Below are positions 8,160 through 18,024 of a stretch of DNA of 64,000 nucleotides, one piece after another. The notes beneath the pieces were generated by a model. The model did not search any database and had not been told where the DNA came from. It saw only the letters and a program-made list of their open reading frames with translations. The stretch's first letter is position 1; each line of letters opens with the position of its first letter. The translations under genes were made by a program, and so were the position numbers. The DNA lies in contig NZ_JBBOPI010000001.1 of the NCBI RefSeq assembly GCF_038003525.1, positions 2,657,001 to 2,721,000 on the forward strand. The letters are read 5' to 3'. The DNA is from Solibacillus sp. FSL H8-0538. Its GTDB lineage: Bacteria > Bacillota > Bacilli > Bacillales_A > Planococcaceae.

Positions 8160-9071
8160 TTAACTACGACGATTGGCGCCGTCCATTTGAATCGGTGTTG
8201 TCAGGGCCTTAATACGCTCCATAATTCGAGCAGCCTTCACTACCTCTACATCCCCACGCTGTGATTGCGCCAAATGATGCTCAAGACCCGCATAGTCAAA
8301 GTTGGACGTAATAAATGTCGGTAGTTCCTCGCTCATACGATAATGAAGAATCGTCCCTAAAATTTCATCGCGCGTCCAGCTTGATAATGTTTCCGCCCCA
8401 ATATCATCTAGCATCAGTACTGGTGCCTTCTTCACATAATCAATTTTTTCATTCAAGGATTGATCTTGAATGGAATTTTTCATCTCACGTAAAAATTCAG
8501 GAACGAAAACTACGACTGAACGCACTTTAAAAGTTGCTAATTCATTGGCAATGGCACCAAGCACAAATGACTTCCCAACGCCAAACTGACCATATAAATA
8601 GAAGCCCTTTGCCGGCAATTCGCCTGTTTGCTTATATTGCGCAACAAAGTCCGCAGCTTTATCAGCAATACTAAGACGTGAATGATTATCAATCGCTAAA
8701 TCTTTCAGCGTTGCCTTCAGTACGTCCTTTGGCATATGCATACTGGAAATCATATTCGCTACTTCTCGGCGCTCGTCCTCGCGTAGCTTTTGTTCACAAC
8801 GTTCATATGTTACATCAATGACATTACGCGTAATGAACAGTTTCGGTACAAAGCCCTTTAGTAAATTTGTACAGTTTGCGGTACTGCCACAACCACAGCA
8901 GTCTGTTGCTTGCGTTGTATATTCATAAAGCTTCGGTAAACTACGCTCAACCATTTCCTTGTTTACGATTTGATCGTTTTCAGCTAAAAACTTTTGCACT
9001 TTTTCGTTTTCCAACGTGTCACGTCGCATTGCCTCATAACGTTCTTGAAATGAAGGAATGCGTGCTTGCAC
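8160..9071 (-). CDS. dnaI: Primosomal helicase loader DnaI
   Basis: AAA+ ATPase that loads the replicative helicase DnaC onto DNA with DnaB and DnaD. N-terminal helicase-binding domain with a zinc knuckle (DCCGCGSTANC, about 57-68), then Walker A GQFGVGKS (about 162) and Walker B VLMLDDIGAE (about 216). As given it starts at GTG 9071 (303 aa). The N-terminus of B. subtilis DnaI (MEPI...) aligns to an in-frame IEPIKEALKK upstream, whose first codon is ATC at 9101, eight bases after AGGTG; the true start may be that unusual codon. Follows dnaB directly. Confidence 0.93.
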   Translation of the reverse strand: MQARIPSFQERYEAMRRDTLENEKVQKFLAENDQIVNKEMVERSLPKLYEYTTQATDCCGCGSTANCTNLLKGFVPKLFITRNVIDVTYERCEQKLREDERREVANMISSMHMPKDVLKATLKDLAIDNHSRLSIADKAADFVAQYKQTGELPAKGFYLYGQFGVGKSFVLGAIANELATFKVRSVVVFVPEFLREMKNSIQDQSLNEKIDYVKKAPVLMLDDIGAETLSSWTRDEILGTILHYRMSEELPTFITSNFDYAGLEHHLAQSQRGDVEVVKAARIMERIKALTTPIQMDGANRRS

Positions 9072-9102
9072 TTTTTTTAACGCTTCCTTAATCGGTTCGA
9101 TG

Positions 9103-10488
9103 TTAGTTCACCTGCCCATCTTGTTGCCCTAATTTTTCTAATATTTTTTGACGTTCTTTTTCAAAATCCACTGAGCTATCTGCTGGTGTTGCCTCCTGCG
9201 CCTTATCATCGCGCTTGTAAAACCAATCCGGCACCTGCTCCTCACGATAATTTGTTTTGCGTCCTGGCTTACGTGTTTGGTTTGCCGCATTTGCTGCATT
9301 TGTCGATTTTGCCGTTTTTTCATTTTTCCACTGAGCGTATTTATCTCGCTCCAGACGCGCTAATTCCATCGCCTCTTTGGCAGTTTTTAAATCTTTACGG
9401 TTCCAATGGTCAGCAATTTGTTCCACATATTTACGCGGTAATTTCATATCGGTGGACAGCATGACATACTCAAGCAGCACATTGACGACTCCAATAGGCA
9501 TGCCGTACTGCACAACCAAATCCTCTGCTAATTGGACAGATGCTGGAATCGGCTCCTTGCCATTATTTATTTCACGCAGCACTTGAAGTGGCGGCGTCGT
9601 TTCCAAATAATGGAGCCGTTCTTGCTCCTTCGATAGGTTTTGTGGTGTCATCGCAGGCTTTTGTCCAAACGTTTTCGCTAGCTTAGGTGCATCCTTTGAA
9701 ATTGTGAGCTTATAATAATCCGCCGCCGCTTTTTTTAGGCGTTCTGTTGGAAGCTTCATATGATCATCTAAAGCTAAAATGACCACCTTCTGCATATCAA
9801 GTGGTGATAAATGATACAAAAAGGCGAGCTTTGCAATCATTTCGCGCGCCTCTACTGTTAACGCACTAGAAGGCACTAACTGCTCCGACAGGCCGGATTT
9901 CAATAAATTAAAATCAAATTGCTCATAGTAAAACGGATAATCTTGTTGCGACTTTTCAGGCTCCTCATAAAAATCTTTTGGTACATTCGTATGCACCGGT
10001 TTATAAACATCAATAAAGGAGCGCGTCACTTCCTCATACGATTCCTTACTCGTCTGTGTTAAAAAGCGCTGACGTAGCTTACGATATGCATGTTCACCAA
10101 TTTTACTATATAAAAACATCGATAACAGAGGATCGTGGAAAAAGCTATGTGCATCAAGCGGGCGAACAAGTTCATAAATAAAACGTCGACTGTCTCCCCC
10201 GTCCTTACGCCATGTACGTAACAAGCCAATTGCTTCAAGTGCTACGCGTGCCTCGAACACCTTCCCGATTGGCATCGTTAGCACATTCATTAAATAATAA
10301 TGTGTCATCTCATAGCTTGACGGATGCTCTGCCTCTGCCCATAGCGTTAAATATAAGCTAACTGGCTCTGCTCCCGTTAGCGGCTGATAAAATAATGTTA
10401 AAAGCTGACGTTCATTTGTGGATAATGCATGAGGGAGCGTTATTTCAAAATGATCAGTTGGCTGTAGTTCTTTATACAAATGAACCAT
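9103..10488 (-). CDS. dnaB: Replication initiation and membrane attachment protein DnaB
   Basis: 461 aa. Firmicute DnaB (not the helicase) acts with DnaD and DnaI in helicase loading at oriC and in replication restart. Winged-helix region at the N-terminus, then DnaB/DnaD C-terminal-type domains with a VLLEYVM..KYVEQIADHWNRK pattern at about 345-375, and a lysine/asparagine-rich disordered linker before the last 60 residues. Start ATG has AGGAGGG nearby. Forms the usual nrdR-dnaB-dnaI group. Confidence 0.93.
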   Translation of the reverse strand: MVHLYKELQPTDHFEITLPHALSTNERQLLTLFYQPLTGAEPVSLYLTLWAEAEHPSSYEMTHYYLMNVLTMPIGKVFEARVALEAIGLLRTWRKDGGDSRRFIYELVRPLDAHSFFHDPLLSMFLYSKIGEHAYRKLRQRFLTQTSKESYEEVTRSFIDVYKPVHTNVPKDFYEEPEKSQQDYPFYYEQFDFNLLKSGLSEQLVPSSALTVEAREMIAKLAFLYHLSPLDMQKVVILALDDHMKLPTERLKKAAADYYKLTISKDAPKLAKTFGQKPAMTPQNLSKEQERLHYLETTPPLQVLREINNGKEPIPASVQLAEDLVVQYGMPIGVVNVLLEYVMLSTDMKLPRKYVEQIADHWNRKDLKTAKEAMELARLERDKYAQWKNEKTAKSTNAANAANQTRKPGRKTNYREEQVPDWFYKRDDKAQEATPADSSVDFEKERQKILEKLGQQDGQVN

Positions 10489-10507
10489 TTCAAGTCCCTC
10501 CTAAAAT

Positions 10508-10975
10508 TTATTTGTCTTTAGATTGGCGTAGAATTATCTCCTTTAATTCATCGATAAACACATTAATATCTTTGAATTGACGATAAACAGAAGCAAAACG
10601 CACATAGGCAACCTCATCGATTTTTGCAAGGCGGTCCATAACCATCTCACCAACATCTTCTGAACGGACTTCCGAATTTCCAATACGGCGTAAATCCTTT
10701 TCAATGGACATCACAATTTCTTCTAATACTTCGAGTGAAACAGGACGTTTTTCGCATGCTCGAATAAGCCCGCGTAATACTTTTTCGCGACTAAACTCTT
10801 CACGTGCCCCTTCTTTTTTCACAACGATCAAAGGTGTTTCTTCTATTTTTTCAAATGTAGTAAAACGAAAAGCACATGATTCACATTCTCTACGTCTACG
10901 TATTTCTTTATTATCATCTACAGGTCTAGAGTCTACAACGCGCGTTCCGTTGTACTGACAAGATGGACATCTCAT
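10508..10975 (-). CDS. nrdR: Transcriptional repressor NrdR
   Basis: 155 aa, typical length. N-terminal zinc ribbon ([12 protein letters not shown] at the start, [12 protein letters not shown] at about 32) and an ATP-cone domain from about residue 49 ([16 protein letters not shown]). Senses dATP/ATP and represses ribonucleotide reductase operons. Begins the nrdR-dnaB-dnaI cluster. Confidence 0.97.
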   Translation of the reverse strand: MRCPSCQYNGTRVVDSRPVDDNKEIRRRRECESCAFRFTTFEKIEETPLIVVKKEGAREEFSREKVLRGLIRACEKRPVSLEVLEEIVMSIEKDLRRIGNSEVRSEDVGEMVMDRLAKIDEVAYVRFASVYRQFKDINVFIDELKEIILRQSKDK

Positions 10976-11140
10976 AGCGGTTTCTCCCGATTCATTTCAA
11001 TTTACTATTTGTATTATAACAAATAACATTATATGAGAAATAATAATTCACGCTTTATTAAAAAAAACGCTTTTAAGGTAGGATATATTTCCCTACCGTT
11101 TGTACTAGTATATGGCTTAACAAAGCGCCTCGCAACTTTA

Positions 11141-11183
11141 GGCAGTCACATCTCGCCCCAAAATGATGGACTTTCTTAAATAC
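11141..11183 (-). repeat. Repeat family B, copy 3 (truncated)
   Basis: Remnant of the double-hairpin repeat after the gapB terminator: TTTTTTT, TATTTAAGAAAG, then GGGGCGAGATGTGACT; most of H1 and half of H2 are lost. Confidence 0.55.
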
Positions 11184-11218
11184 TAAAAAAACCTTCCCGA
11201 GCAATTTACGGGAAGGTT
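11184..11218 (-). terminator. gapB terminator
   Basis: Stem AACCTTCCCG with CGGGAAGGTT (11190-11218), T-run on the minus strand. Confidence 0.88.
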
Positions 11219-11235
11219 TAGAAATTCATTTACAC

Positions 11236-12258
11236 TTATGCTTGAACTGTACTTAATGCTTTTGTTAATTTTTTTGCTAAGTCGACAACGCGCGCAGAGT
11301 AGCCCCATTCATTATCATACCAAGCAAGTACTTTCACTTTGCGAGAACCAATTACCATTGTAGTCAAGCCGTCGATTGTTGATGAGTACTTTGTTGTGTT
11401 GTAATCAGAGGATACTAAAGGCTCCATTGTGAAGTTTAAGATACCCTTCATTGGACCTGATGTTGCAGCACGCTCAAATGCAGCATTCACTTCTTCCACT
11501 GTAACGTCTTTCTGTAAGTCTACTACTAAATCTACTAAAGATACGTTAGGTGTTGGCACGCGTAAAGACATGCCGTGAATTTTACCATCTAATTCCGGTA
11601 ATACTAATCTTAAAGCTTTTGCAGCACCCGTAGATGTCGGAATAATTGATTGGGCACAACCACGAGCACGACGTAAATCTTTATGTGGATTATCCAAGTT
11701 TTTTTGGTCATTTGTAAATGAATGAACTGTAGTCATTAAACCGTTTACAATTCCAAACGTGTCATTTAATACCTTTGCTACTGGAGCTAGGCAGTTTGTT
11801 GTACAAGATGCATTTGAAATAATGTCATGCTTAGAAAAATCAAGCTTATCATCATTTACCCCTAAAACAACTGTGATATCTTCGTTTTTACCTGGAGCTG
11901 TTAAAATAACTTTTTTGGCACCAGCTTCTAAATGCAATGCTGCTTTTTCGCGGTCATTAAATTTACCTGTTGCTTCTATTACGATGTCTACACCCATTGT
12001 AGCCCAAGGTAATTGAAGTGGGTCGCGCTCGCTAACAATTGCCACATGTTTACCATTAACAATTAATGAGTCTCCCACTGCTTCAATTGTACCGTCGAAA
12101 GTACCATGATTTGTGTCATACTTAATTAAATGCGCTAACGTTTCAGGTGGGTAACTCGCATTAATCGCCACTACATTTAAGTCGTCTTGCACAATCGCCT
12201 GTCTGAATACCATACGACCGATGCGGCCAAATCCGTTAATAGCAATAGAAACTGTCAT
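11236..12258 (-). CDS. gapB: Glyceraldehyde-3-phosphate dehydrogenase, GapB type
   Basis: 340 aa. N-terminal Rossmann fold (INGFGRIGRM), catalytic cysteine in SNASCTTNCLAP at about 150-161, and the C-terminal WYDNEWGY. Sequence and position between nrdR and coaE match B. subtilis gapB, which uses NADP and works in gluconeogenesis. The residues after beta-2 (NASYPPETLAHL) agree with the NADP-type GapB rather than the NAD-type GapA. Start ATG has GGGAGG upstream. Confidence 0.9.
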   Translation of the reverse strand: MTVSIAINGFGRIGRMVFRQAIVQDDLNVVAINASYPPETLAHLIKYDTNHGTFDGTIEAVGDSLIVNGKHVAIVSERDPLQLPWATMGVDIVIEATGKFNDREKAALHLEAGAKKVILTAPGKNEDITVVLGVNDDKLDFSKHDIISNASCTTNCLAPVAKVLNDTFGIVNGLMTTVHSFTNDQKNLDNPHKDLRRARGCAQSIIPTSTGAAKALRLVLPELDGKIHGMSLRVPTPNVSLVDLVVDLQKDVTVEEVNAAFERAATSGPMKGILNFTMEPLVSSDYNTTKYSSTIDGLTTMVIGSRKVKVLAWYDNEWGYSARVVDLAKKLTKALSTVQA

Positions 12259-12446
12259 TATTTTAATATCCTCCCGTAATATACATATTAATTATGTTTA
12301 CTTTATATGGTCATTAGTATAACACATTAAACCGAAATGGGAACATTATTCGATTACATTTAAAAAGTTATTATATTCTGACAATGAAAATTAAATATAA
12401 CGCTTATCTTCCTATATCCCAAATGCCTTAACAGTCCATTTTCCAA

Positions 12447-12598
12447 GAACAAAAGCGCTAGAAAATTCGAGTTGAATGCGCCATTTGCCTTCGCCCGAGG
12501 ACAGAACACAAACTCGAGGGACTGGCGCCTTCACCTAGAAGTTACATTTCCTTATTGATATGTTCTCCACAAAGCGGAATATTATTATTTTCTTCACA
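12447..12598. repeat. Repeat family A, copy 2 (degenerate)
   Basis: Matches copies at 3343 and 34911 in AAAAGCGCTA, in CTTCGCCCGAGGACAGA, in ACTCGAGGGACTGGCGC and in the tail, but the 5' arm has decayed and the DnaA-box position reads TTCTCCACA. Confidence 0.65.
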
Positions 12599-12600
12599 AC

Positions 12601-12644
12601 AAAAAAACTGAGTAAAAAGTGTCCGCTCATCACTTTTCACTCAG
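12601..12644 (-). terminator. coaE-side terminator
   Basis: Stem CTGAGT-AAAAGTG with CACTTTT-ACTCAG, followed on the minus strand by TTTTTTT. About 200 bases after the coaE stop; the intervening 12645-12843 has no recognisable gene. Confidence 0.75.
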
Positions 12645-12843
12645 CTTCCTTTAATTAGGCTCTGTTAAACACAACAAACAATTGTGCAGTCACGCTAAAG
12701 GGCAACACAATACTGTTCATGGTGGCAATACCGCATGGATGTAGTTTATTGCTAACTTCACGCTATACAAGGCGTGATTGGATTGATCTTACACTCCAAT
12801 ATTCCCCATAAATATCAACAAAGAAATTTAACAAAACCTAAAA

Positions 12844-13437
12844 TTAAATTACTGCCCAGTCTATTAAAATCTTCTTCAATTGCTGCGCTGTTGATTCAAG
12901 CGTGTCATTATTGAAAATGACCGCATGTGCACCCGCTTCTTTTACAGAAAGGGGGAGCTGTGAGGCAATACGTGCCGCCGCTTCTTGTTGTGTCAAATCA
13001 TTACGCTCCATTAAGCGTTGTAATTGAACTTGTTTAGATACCGATACGACTAAAATCTTATCTACAAAATGCTGTAACTTACTTTCAAACAGTAATGGAA
13101 TATCCATCACAACAGTTGGCGCACCATTTGCAATATGTTCATCACGTTGTCGTAGCATTTCCGCTCGGATCGCGGGGTGAATAATTGAATTTAAGACGTC
13201 TCGTTTTTCTGCATCATGGAAAATGATTGAGCCCACTTTAGCGCGGTCCATTGTGCCATCCTCACAAATAACGTCTACCCCAAAAGCATCTGCTATTTTC
13301 TGAAGTGTTGACTTACCTGGCTCAACAACGATACGGGCTACTAAATCTGCATCAACGATTGGGAGCTGATAGTCTGCTAGCATTTTTGCGATTGTACTTT
13401 TTCCACTTGCAATACTTCCTGTTAATCCAATAATCAT
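12844..13437 (-). CDS. coaE: Dephospho-CoA kinase
   Basis: 197 aa. Last step of coenzyme A synthesis. P-loop GLTGSIASGKS at residues 4-14, DADLVAR at about 32-38, and the lid/CoA region HPAIRAEM. Start at 13437 (MIIGLTG) from family alignment and AGAGGTG upstream; the longer open frame overlaps mutM and is not coding. Lies 13 bases after mutM, in a polA-mutM-coaE group. Confidence 0.95.
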   Translation of the reverse strand: MIIGLTGSIASGKSTIAKMLADYQLPIVDADLVARIVVEPGKSTLQKIADAFGVDVICEDGTMDRAKVGSIIFHDAEKRDVLNSIIHPAIRAEMLRQRDEHIANGAPTVVMDIPLLFESKLQHFVDKILVVSVSKQVQLQRLMERNDLTQQEAAARIASQLPLSVKEAGAHAVIFNNDTLESTAQQLKKILIDWAVI

Positions 13438-13450
13438 GTAAACGACACCT

Positions 13451-14323
13451 CTATTTTTGGCAGTTTGAACAATACACCGACGTGCGACCGCCGATGACCA
13501 TTGATTTTGTAGCATTCCCGCATGTCGGACAAACCTTTTTACCATACATTTCCAACCGGTGCTGCATGCCTCCAGCCTCACCATTTATATTACGGTAATC
13601 TGAAATGGTCGACCCGCCCGTATCAATGCTTTCCTGAAGAATGACACGAATTGCTTCAAATAACTTAATTTTTCGTGCGCGACTAATACGATTCGTTTTA
13701 CGCCCAGGGTGAATATTCATTTTAAATAGCGCTTCTGTTGCATAAATATTTCCGCAACCTGAAATGACTTGTCCGTCCATAATCACTTCTTTAATCGGTT
13801 TATTTTCGTATTTCGCTTTTGCACATTGCGCTAAGAAAAATCCACATGCATCCTCGTCAAAAGGTTCCGGCGCCATTTGTAGCAGCGGCGGGTGATCTGC
13901 AATTTGCTTCACAAACCGTAGCTCTCCGAAGCGGCGAATATCTGAATACACGAGTAGCTCGCCCGTATTTAATGTAAGAATGGCATGCACATGCTTGCGG
14001 AATTTAACTTCTGTAATTTCAAGGACATCTTGAACGATAAACCACGCGCCAGTCATACCGAGATGATTGACTAAAACAAAATCTTCGCCGTCCTTTTCAA
14101 TCGTAAAGAAAATATATTTCGAACGGCGATTAATTTCTTTAATGATCATTCCTGCAAGTACTTCTTCAAATAAATGTGGTTCAATATTCTTTACGATGCA
14201 TTGCTTACCTGCATTTGTTGAGGCAAACACGACGTCGGATAACGCTACCCTTTCAATCGTTTTTCCTTCAACAACTGGCTTCAATGCGCGAACCACACCT
14301 TCTACTTCTGGTAATTCCGGCAT
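13451..14323 (-). CDS. mutM: Formamidopyrimidine-DNA glycosylase
   Basis: 290 aa. Bifunctional glycosylase/AP lyase that removes 8-oxoguanine and Fapy lesions. The catalytic N-terminal proline follows Met (MPELPEVEGV), a conserved Lys lies in beta-2, the H2TH region is at about 130-220 (IKEVIMDGQVISGCGNIYA), and a C-terminal zinc finger CPTCG...YCSNC ends the protein. Twelve bases after polA. Confidence 0.97.
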   Translation of the reverse strand: MPELPEVEGVVRALKPVVEGKTIERVALSDVVFASTNAGKQCIVKNIEPHLFEEVLAGMIIKEINRRSKYIFFTIEKDGEDFVLVNHLGMTGAWFIVQDVLEITEVKFRKHVHAILTLNTGELLVYSDIRRFGELRFVKQIADHPPLLQMAPEPFDEDACGFFLAQCAKAKYENKPIKEVIMDGQVISGCGNIYATEALFKMNIHPGRKTNRISRARKIKLFEAIRVILQESIDTGGSTISDYRNINGEAGGMQHRLEMYGKKVCPTCGNATKSMVIGGRTSVYCSNCQK

Positions 14324-14334
14324 AATTTCGCTCC

Positions 14335-16962
14335 TTATTTTGCCTCATACCAAGATGCGCCATATGAAAAGTCTACCTTTAATGGAACAAGTAGCTCAAT
14401 CGCATGCTCCATCACTTCTGGTACGATACGCTCTAAAATTTCAATTTCCTGTGGTGGTGCCTCGAAAATTAATTCATCATGCACTTGTAGTAATAGTCTT
14501 GAACGGAGCCCTTCTGAGCGTAAACGAGCATCCATATCAATCATCGCCTTTTTAATAATATCCGCTGCACTGCCTTGGATAGGTGTGTTCATCGCTGTAC
14601 GTTCAGCAAAGCTACGCAGATTAAAGTTTGAGCTCGTAATATCTGGTAAATAGCGACGGCGGTTTAAAATTGTTGTTACATAACCTTTTAATTTGGCCTC
14701 TTGCACAACGGAATCCATATAGCCTTTTACACCTGGGAAGCTTGCTAAGTAATTTTCAATAAATGTTGCTGCTTCTTTACGCGTAATATCTAAGTTTTGT
14801 GATAGACCGTAATCACTGATTCCATACACAATCCCAAAGTTTACAGCTTTTGCAGCGCGGCGCATATTCGAATCTACTTCCTCCGCTGACACTTTGAACA
14901 CATCCATCGCTGTACGTGTATGAATATCCATGCCTTGCTTGAACGCATCTACTAGTGCAGGGTCCTCACACATATGCGCTAATACACGTAGCTCAATTTG
15001 CGAGTAGTCGGCCGCGAATAGCACCCAGCCTTCTTGTGATGGGACGAACGCTTGACGAATTTTACGACCTTCCTCTAAACGAATCGGGATGTTTTGTAAA
15101 TTCGGATCAGTAGAGCTTAAACGACCTGTCGCAGTTAATGCCTGCTGGAAGCGCGTGTGCACCTTGCTATCTTCATCGTGTACTTCTTTTACTAAGCCTT
15201 CAATATATGTCGACTTCAATTTTGCAAGTGTACGGTACGTTAAAATATGTTTCACTACATCATGTTCAGACTGTAGTTTTTCCAGCACATCTGCCGCTGT
15301 TGAATAGCCTGTCTTCGTTTTTTTTATAACCGGAAGACCCAGCTTATCAAACAAAATAACACCTAATTGCTTCGGTGAATTAATATTAAATTTTTCGCCT
15401 GCAAGCTCGTAAATATCCTTTTCAATAATTTCTAGCTTCGCGGCAAGATCCGCACCCATTTTTTCTAATGTTGGTACGTCCACTTTAATGCCTTCACTTT
15501 CCATTTTCCCTAAAATTGAAGCTAATGGAAGCTCTAAATTTTTATATAGTTCAAACTGTTCGTTTTGCTGAAGTTTTTCCTCAAGGACTGGTTGTAGGTT
15601 CCAGACAGCAACTGCTTTACGGCTTACATGCTCTGCTAATATGTCCGATGCTGGTACCACCCATTTTGCACCTTTGCCATAAATTGCTTCGTTTGACTGC
15701 ACATCTGTGTAGCCGAATTCCTTTGCAAGCGTTGCCACATCATCCCCAGAAATGGATGGCTTTACAATGTACGAAGCAAGTAGTAGGTCAAACTCCACAC
15801 CTTGTAGTTCAATATCAACGCGCTGCAGGATCGCTTGTGTTGCCTTGCTATCGGCGATGTATTTTTTCTTAGATGGATCTTTTAGCCAATCTTTTAGTAA
15901 ACGATTACCAGATGCAATATCCATTGGTATATACACCGTTTCCTTACCGTCTGTTAAGCTAATGCCAAGTGCATGGCAGCTATGGTAATGCTCATTTTCA
16001 AGCTCGACATGTACCGCCATTACATCCTTGAATAAATCTGCTGTTATTTCGTTGACAACGTTAAATTTAAGCTCTGCTTGTTCCTTCACCTCGTCGGCAA
16101 AATCACTTTTTTCGATTAATGATTTAAAGCCAAGCTCCTGCCAAACTGCAATTAACTCTTCTTCGTTTGGACCTGGATATGCTAATTCATCTAAGCCTAC
16201 TTCAATCGGAGCTTCTGTATAAATCGTCGCTAACTGCTTGGATAAATGCGCCTGTTCTTCATTTGCGACCAGCTTTTCTTTCATTTTTGAAGCCTTCATA
16301 TCGTCAATTGCTGTATATAAGGCTTCAACAGAACCATGCTCTTTTAACAACTTAATCGCAGTTTTTTCACCAACGCCAGGAACCCCAGGAATATTATCAG
16401 AAGCATCGCCCATTAAGCCCTTCATATCAATGATTTGTAATGGGGCAAGGCCATACTTTTCTTCGATATGAGCTGGTGTATACTTCTCCATATCCGTTAT
16501 ACCTTTACGTGTGATATACACCGTTACTTGATCCGTTGCGAGCTGCGTTAAATCTTTATCGCCAGAAACAATAATGACTTCCGTTTGCTCAGTAGCAGCT
16601 TGTTTCGCGAGCGTACCTATAATATCATCTGCCTCATACATCGGAAGCTCATAACGCTTAATGCCGTACGCATCAATTAATTTACGTAGGTACGGAAACT
16701 GCTCAGATAATTCAGGGGGTGTTTTTTGACGTCCCCCCTTATATTCACCGTACGATTCATGTCGGAAAGTCGTTTTTCCTGCATCGAACGCAACGAGCAT
16801 TTTTGTCGGCTGCTCTTCCTCTAAAATTTTTTGTAACATTGTTGTAAACCCGTAAACGGCATTTGTATGAATACCACTATCATTTGTTAATAGCGGCAAG
16901 GCGAAAAACGCACGGTACGCTAAACTATTTCCATCTAAAAGAAGTAATTTTTCCTTTGTCAT
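14335..16962 (-). CDS. polA: DNA polymerase I
   Basis: 875 aa. N-terminal 5'-3' exonuclease (LLLDGNSLAYRAFFALP; DKDLTQL), a middle 3'-5' exonuclease-like domain whose usual DxE metal site reads VELENE (degenerate, as in other Bacillus Pol I), and a polymerase domain with motif A (ADYSQIELRV), motif B (RRAAKAVNFGIVYG) and motif C (VHDELIFE). Start at 16962 (MTKEKLLLLDG) with GGAGGAG; an upstream in-frame ATG lacks support. First gene of polA-mutM-coaE. Confidence 0.98.
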   Translation of the reverse strand: MTKEKLLLLDGNSLAYRAFFALPLLTNDSGIHTNAVYGFTTMLQKILEEEQPTKMLVAFDAGKTTFRHESYGEYKGGRQKTPPELSEQFPYLRKLIDAYGIKRYELPMYEADDIIGTLAKQAATEQTEVIIVSGDKDLTQLATDQVTVYITRKGITDMEKYTPAHIEEKYGLAPLQIIDMKGLMGDASDNIPGVPGVGEKTAIKLLKEHGSVEALYTAIDDMKASKMKEKLVANEEQAHLSKQLATIYTEAPIEVGLDELAYPGPNEEELIAVWQELGFKSLIEKSDFADEVKEQAELKFNVVNEITADLFKDVMAVHVELENEHYHSCHALGISLTDGKETVYIPMDIASGNRLLKDWLKDPSKKKYIADSKATQAILQRVDIELQGVEFDLLLASYIVKPSISGDDVATLAKEFGYTDVQSNEAIYGKGAKWVVPASDILAEHVSRKAVAVWNLQPVLEEKLQQNEQFELYKNLELPLASILGKMESEGIKVDVPTLEKMGADLAAKLEIIEKDIYELAGEKFNINSPKQLGVILFDKLGLPVIKKTKTGYSTAADVLEKLQSEHDVVKHILTYRTLAKLKSTYIEGLVKEVHDEDSKVHTRFQQALTATGRLSSTDPNLQNIPIRLEEGRKIRQAFVPSQEGWVLFAADYSQIELRVLAHMCEDPALVDAFKQGMDIHTRTAMDVFKVSAEEVDSNMRRAAKAVNFGIVYGISDYGLSQNLDITRKEAATFIENYLASFPGVKGYMDSVVQEAKLKGYVTTILNRRRYLPDITSSNFNLRSFAERTAMNTPIQGSAADIIKKAMIDMDARLRSEGLRSRLLLQVHDELIFEAPPQEIEILERIVPEVMEHAIELLVPLKVDFSYGASWYEAK

Positions 16963-17089
16963 GAAATCTCCTCCATCTATATAAACTTGCACGTTTTATA
17001 TGCAAATTTTCGTTTATGTATAATTGGTCTCCACTACCTACTTTAGCGATTGTTCCCGTGAAATGCCAATATTAATAAATGAAATAATT

Positions 17090-17167
17090 AGAAAGACACA
17101 ACTCGCCCTAAATAGGGCGAGTTGATGTCCTTACTTATATGGTTAAGAAAGTTATACTTTCTTAACC
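17090..17167 (-). repeat. Repeat family B, copy 4
   Basis: Minus strand: T-run, H1 GGTTAAGAAAG / CTTTCTTAACC, spacer ATATAAGTAAGGACATC, H2 AACTCGCCC / GGGCGAGTT, end GTGTCTTTCTA. Both stems differ from copy 1 by paired substitutions. The terminator it follows (AAGATG...CATCTT) was split by the IS1182 insertion. Confidence 0.85.
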
Positions 17168-17261
17168 ACAAAAAAAGATGCTCGCCTAAGCAGAGGGCAC
17201 TGAAAAAGTTGAATTCTACTGATAATTCTAATAAGTAAGTGCTAAATAGTGATAGGTCATT

Positions 17262-17445
17262 GGTGCTCTGGCACTCGCTTTCCGCGGGCGGTGGCGAGCC
17301 TCCTCGGGCCAACACGATGTTGGTCACAAAGGCGTTGCCACAGGACGTGGCGTTCTTAGCCTTCGTTCCTAAAAGCTCCTGCGGGGTCTCACCTGTACCG
17401 CTTTTCCCGCAGGAGTCTCGCGCCGCCGCACCAATGCTTTCTGAA
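17262..17445. repeat. Repeat C1, copy a
   Basis: GC-rich structured block: outer part CTTTCCGCGGGC..GCCTCCTCGG with CTCCTGCGGGG and CCCGCAGGAG, enclosing the core 17307-17370 (CCAAC/GTTGG and a nested AAGGC..GCCAC/GTGGC..GCCTT hairpin). The same core is found in C2. Confidence 0.75.
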
Positions 17446-17471
17446 TAAAATAAAGCAGAGGCATTAAAATA

Positions 17472-17925
17472 CTATAAAAAAATATTGTTTCGTGGTTTTT
17501 CAGTTAGTAGCTTCAATATTCGTTTCATATTGACAGCGAATATCGTTGTGGCCCCTTGTATTTCCATGCCAAATAGGCACGTAGCCGATACCGAATCCTA
17601 CCCGTGTCTGTTTTTCACTTCACTGCTCTTCGCTTCTACTATGTAGCGATTTGCGGCTAATTGTTTAAATGATTCCGTATTTTGAGCGTTCCACTAAGTC
17701 GATGTCTAATACACTATGAATCGCCTTTAATAATAAATATTTATATATACGGATTTTGGGGAATCGCTTTACGTCCATTGTCTAAACAATATTTTGTTTT
17801 TAACTCTTCTAAAATGAATGAAAAGCCAAAAAGTTCATTGATTTGGCGAAGCATGTTATCTTTAGGCACAACAAGTTCGTAAATCGCAATAAATGGGCTT
17901 AAGTTGAGTGTTTCTTGGTTTAAAA
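17472..17925 (-). pseudogene. IS1182-family transposase remnant
   Basis: The N-terminal piece (NQETLNLSPFIAIYELVVPK...) reads from about 17925 to 17765. The C-terminal piece (QLAANRYIVEAKSSEVKNRHG, a stop, then ..FGMEIQGATTIFAVNMKRIL..) reads from about 17685 to a TAG at 17472. The RY.IEAKN.E.KN.HG and QGA.TIFAVNLKRI motifs are typical of the IS1182 DDE transposase C-terminus. Some 300 central residues are missing and an internal stop is present, so it cannot be active. Confidence 0.8.
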
Positions 17926-18024
17926 CAATTTTGAAAAACTATCAATAATGCGTTCCAATTAGAATGCAAAAAAAATCATCCTTTTTTTGTGTGAGCGAAT
18001 GACGCATTCATTCTTAACAGATAC

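Noticed and set aside
14335-16962. Degenerate 3'-5' exonuclease site in DNA polymerase I as evidence of damage
   Set aside because: Loss of this proofreading site is normal in Bacillales DNA polymerase I.
17491-17504. GGTTTTTCAGT taken as the terminal inverted repeat of a small element starting at 17194
   Set aside because: Here it encodes the last transposase residues (TEKP); the real element end is near 18290. The similarity arises because the terminal repeat matches that coding stretch.
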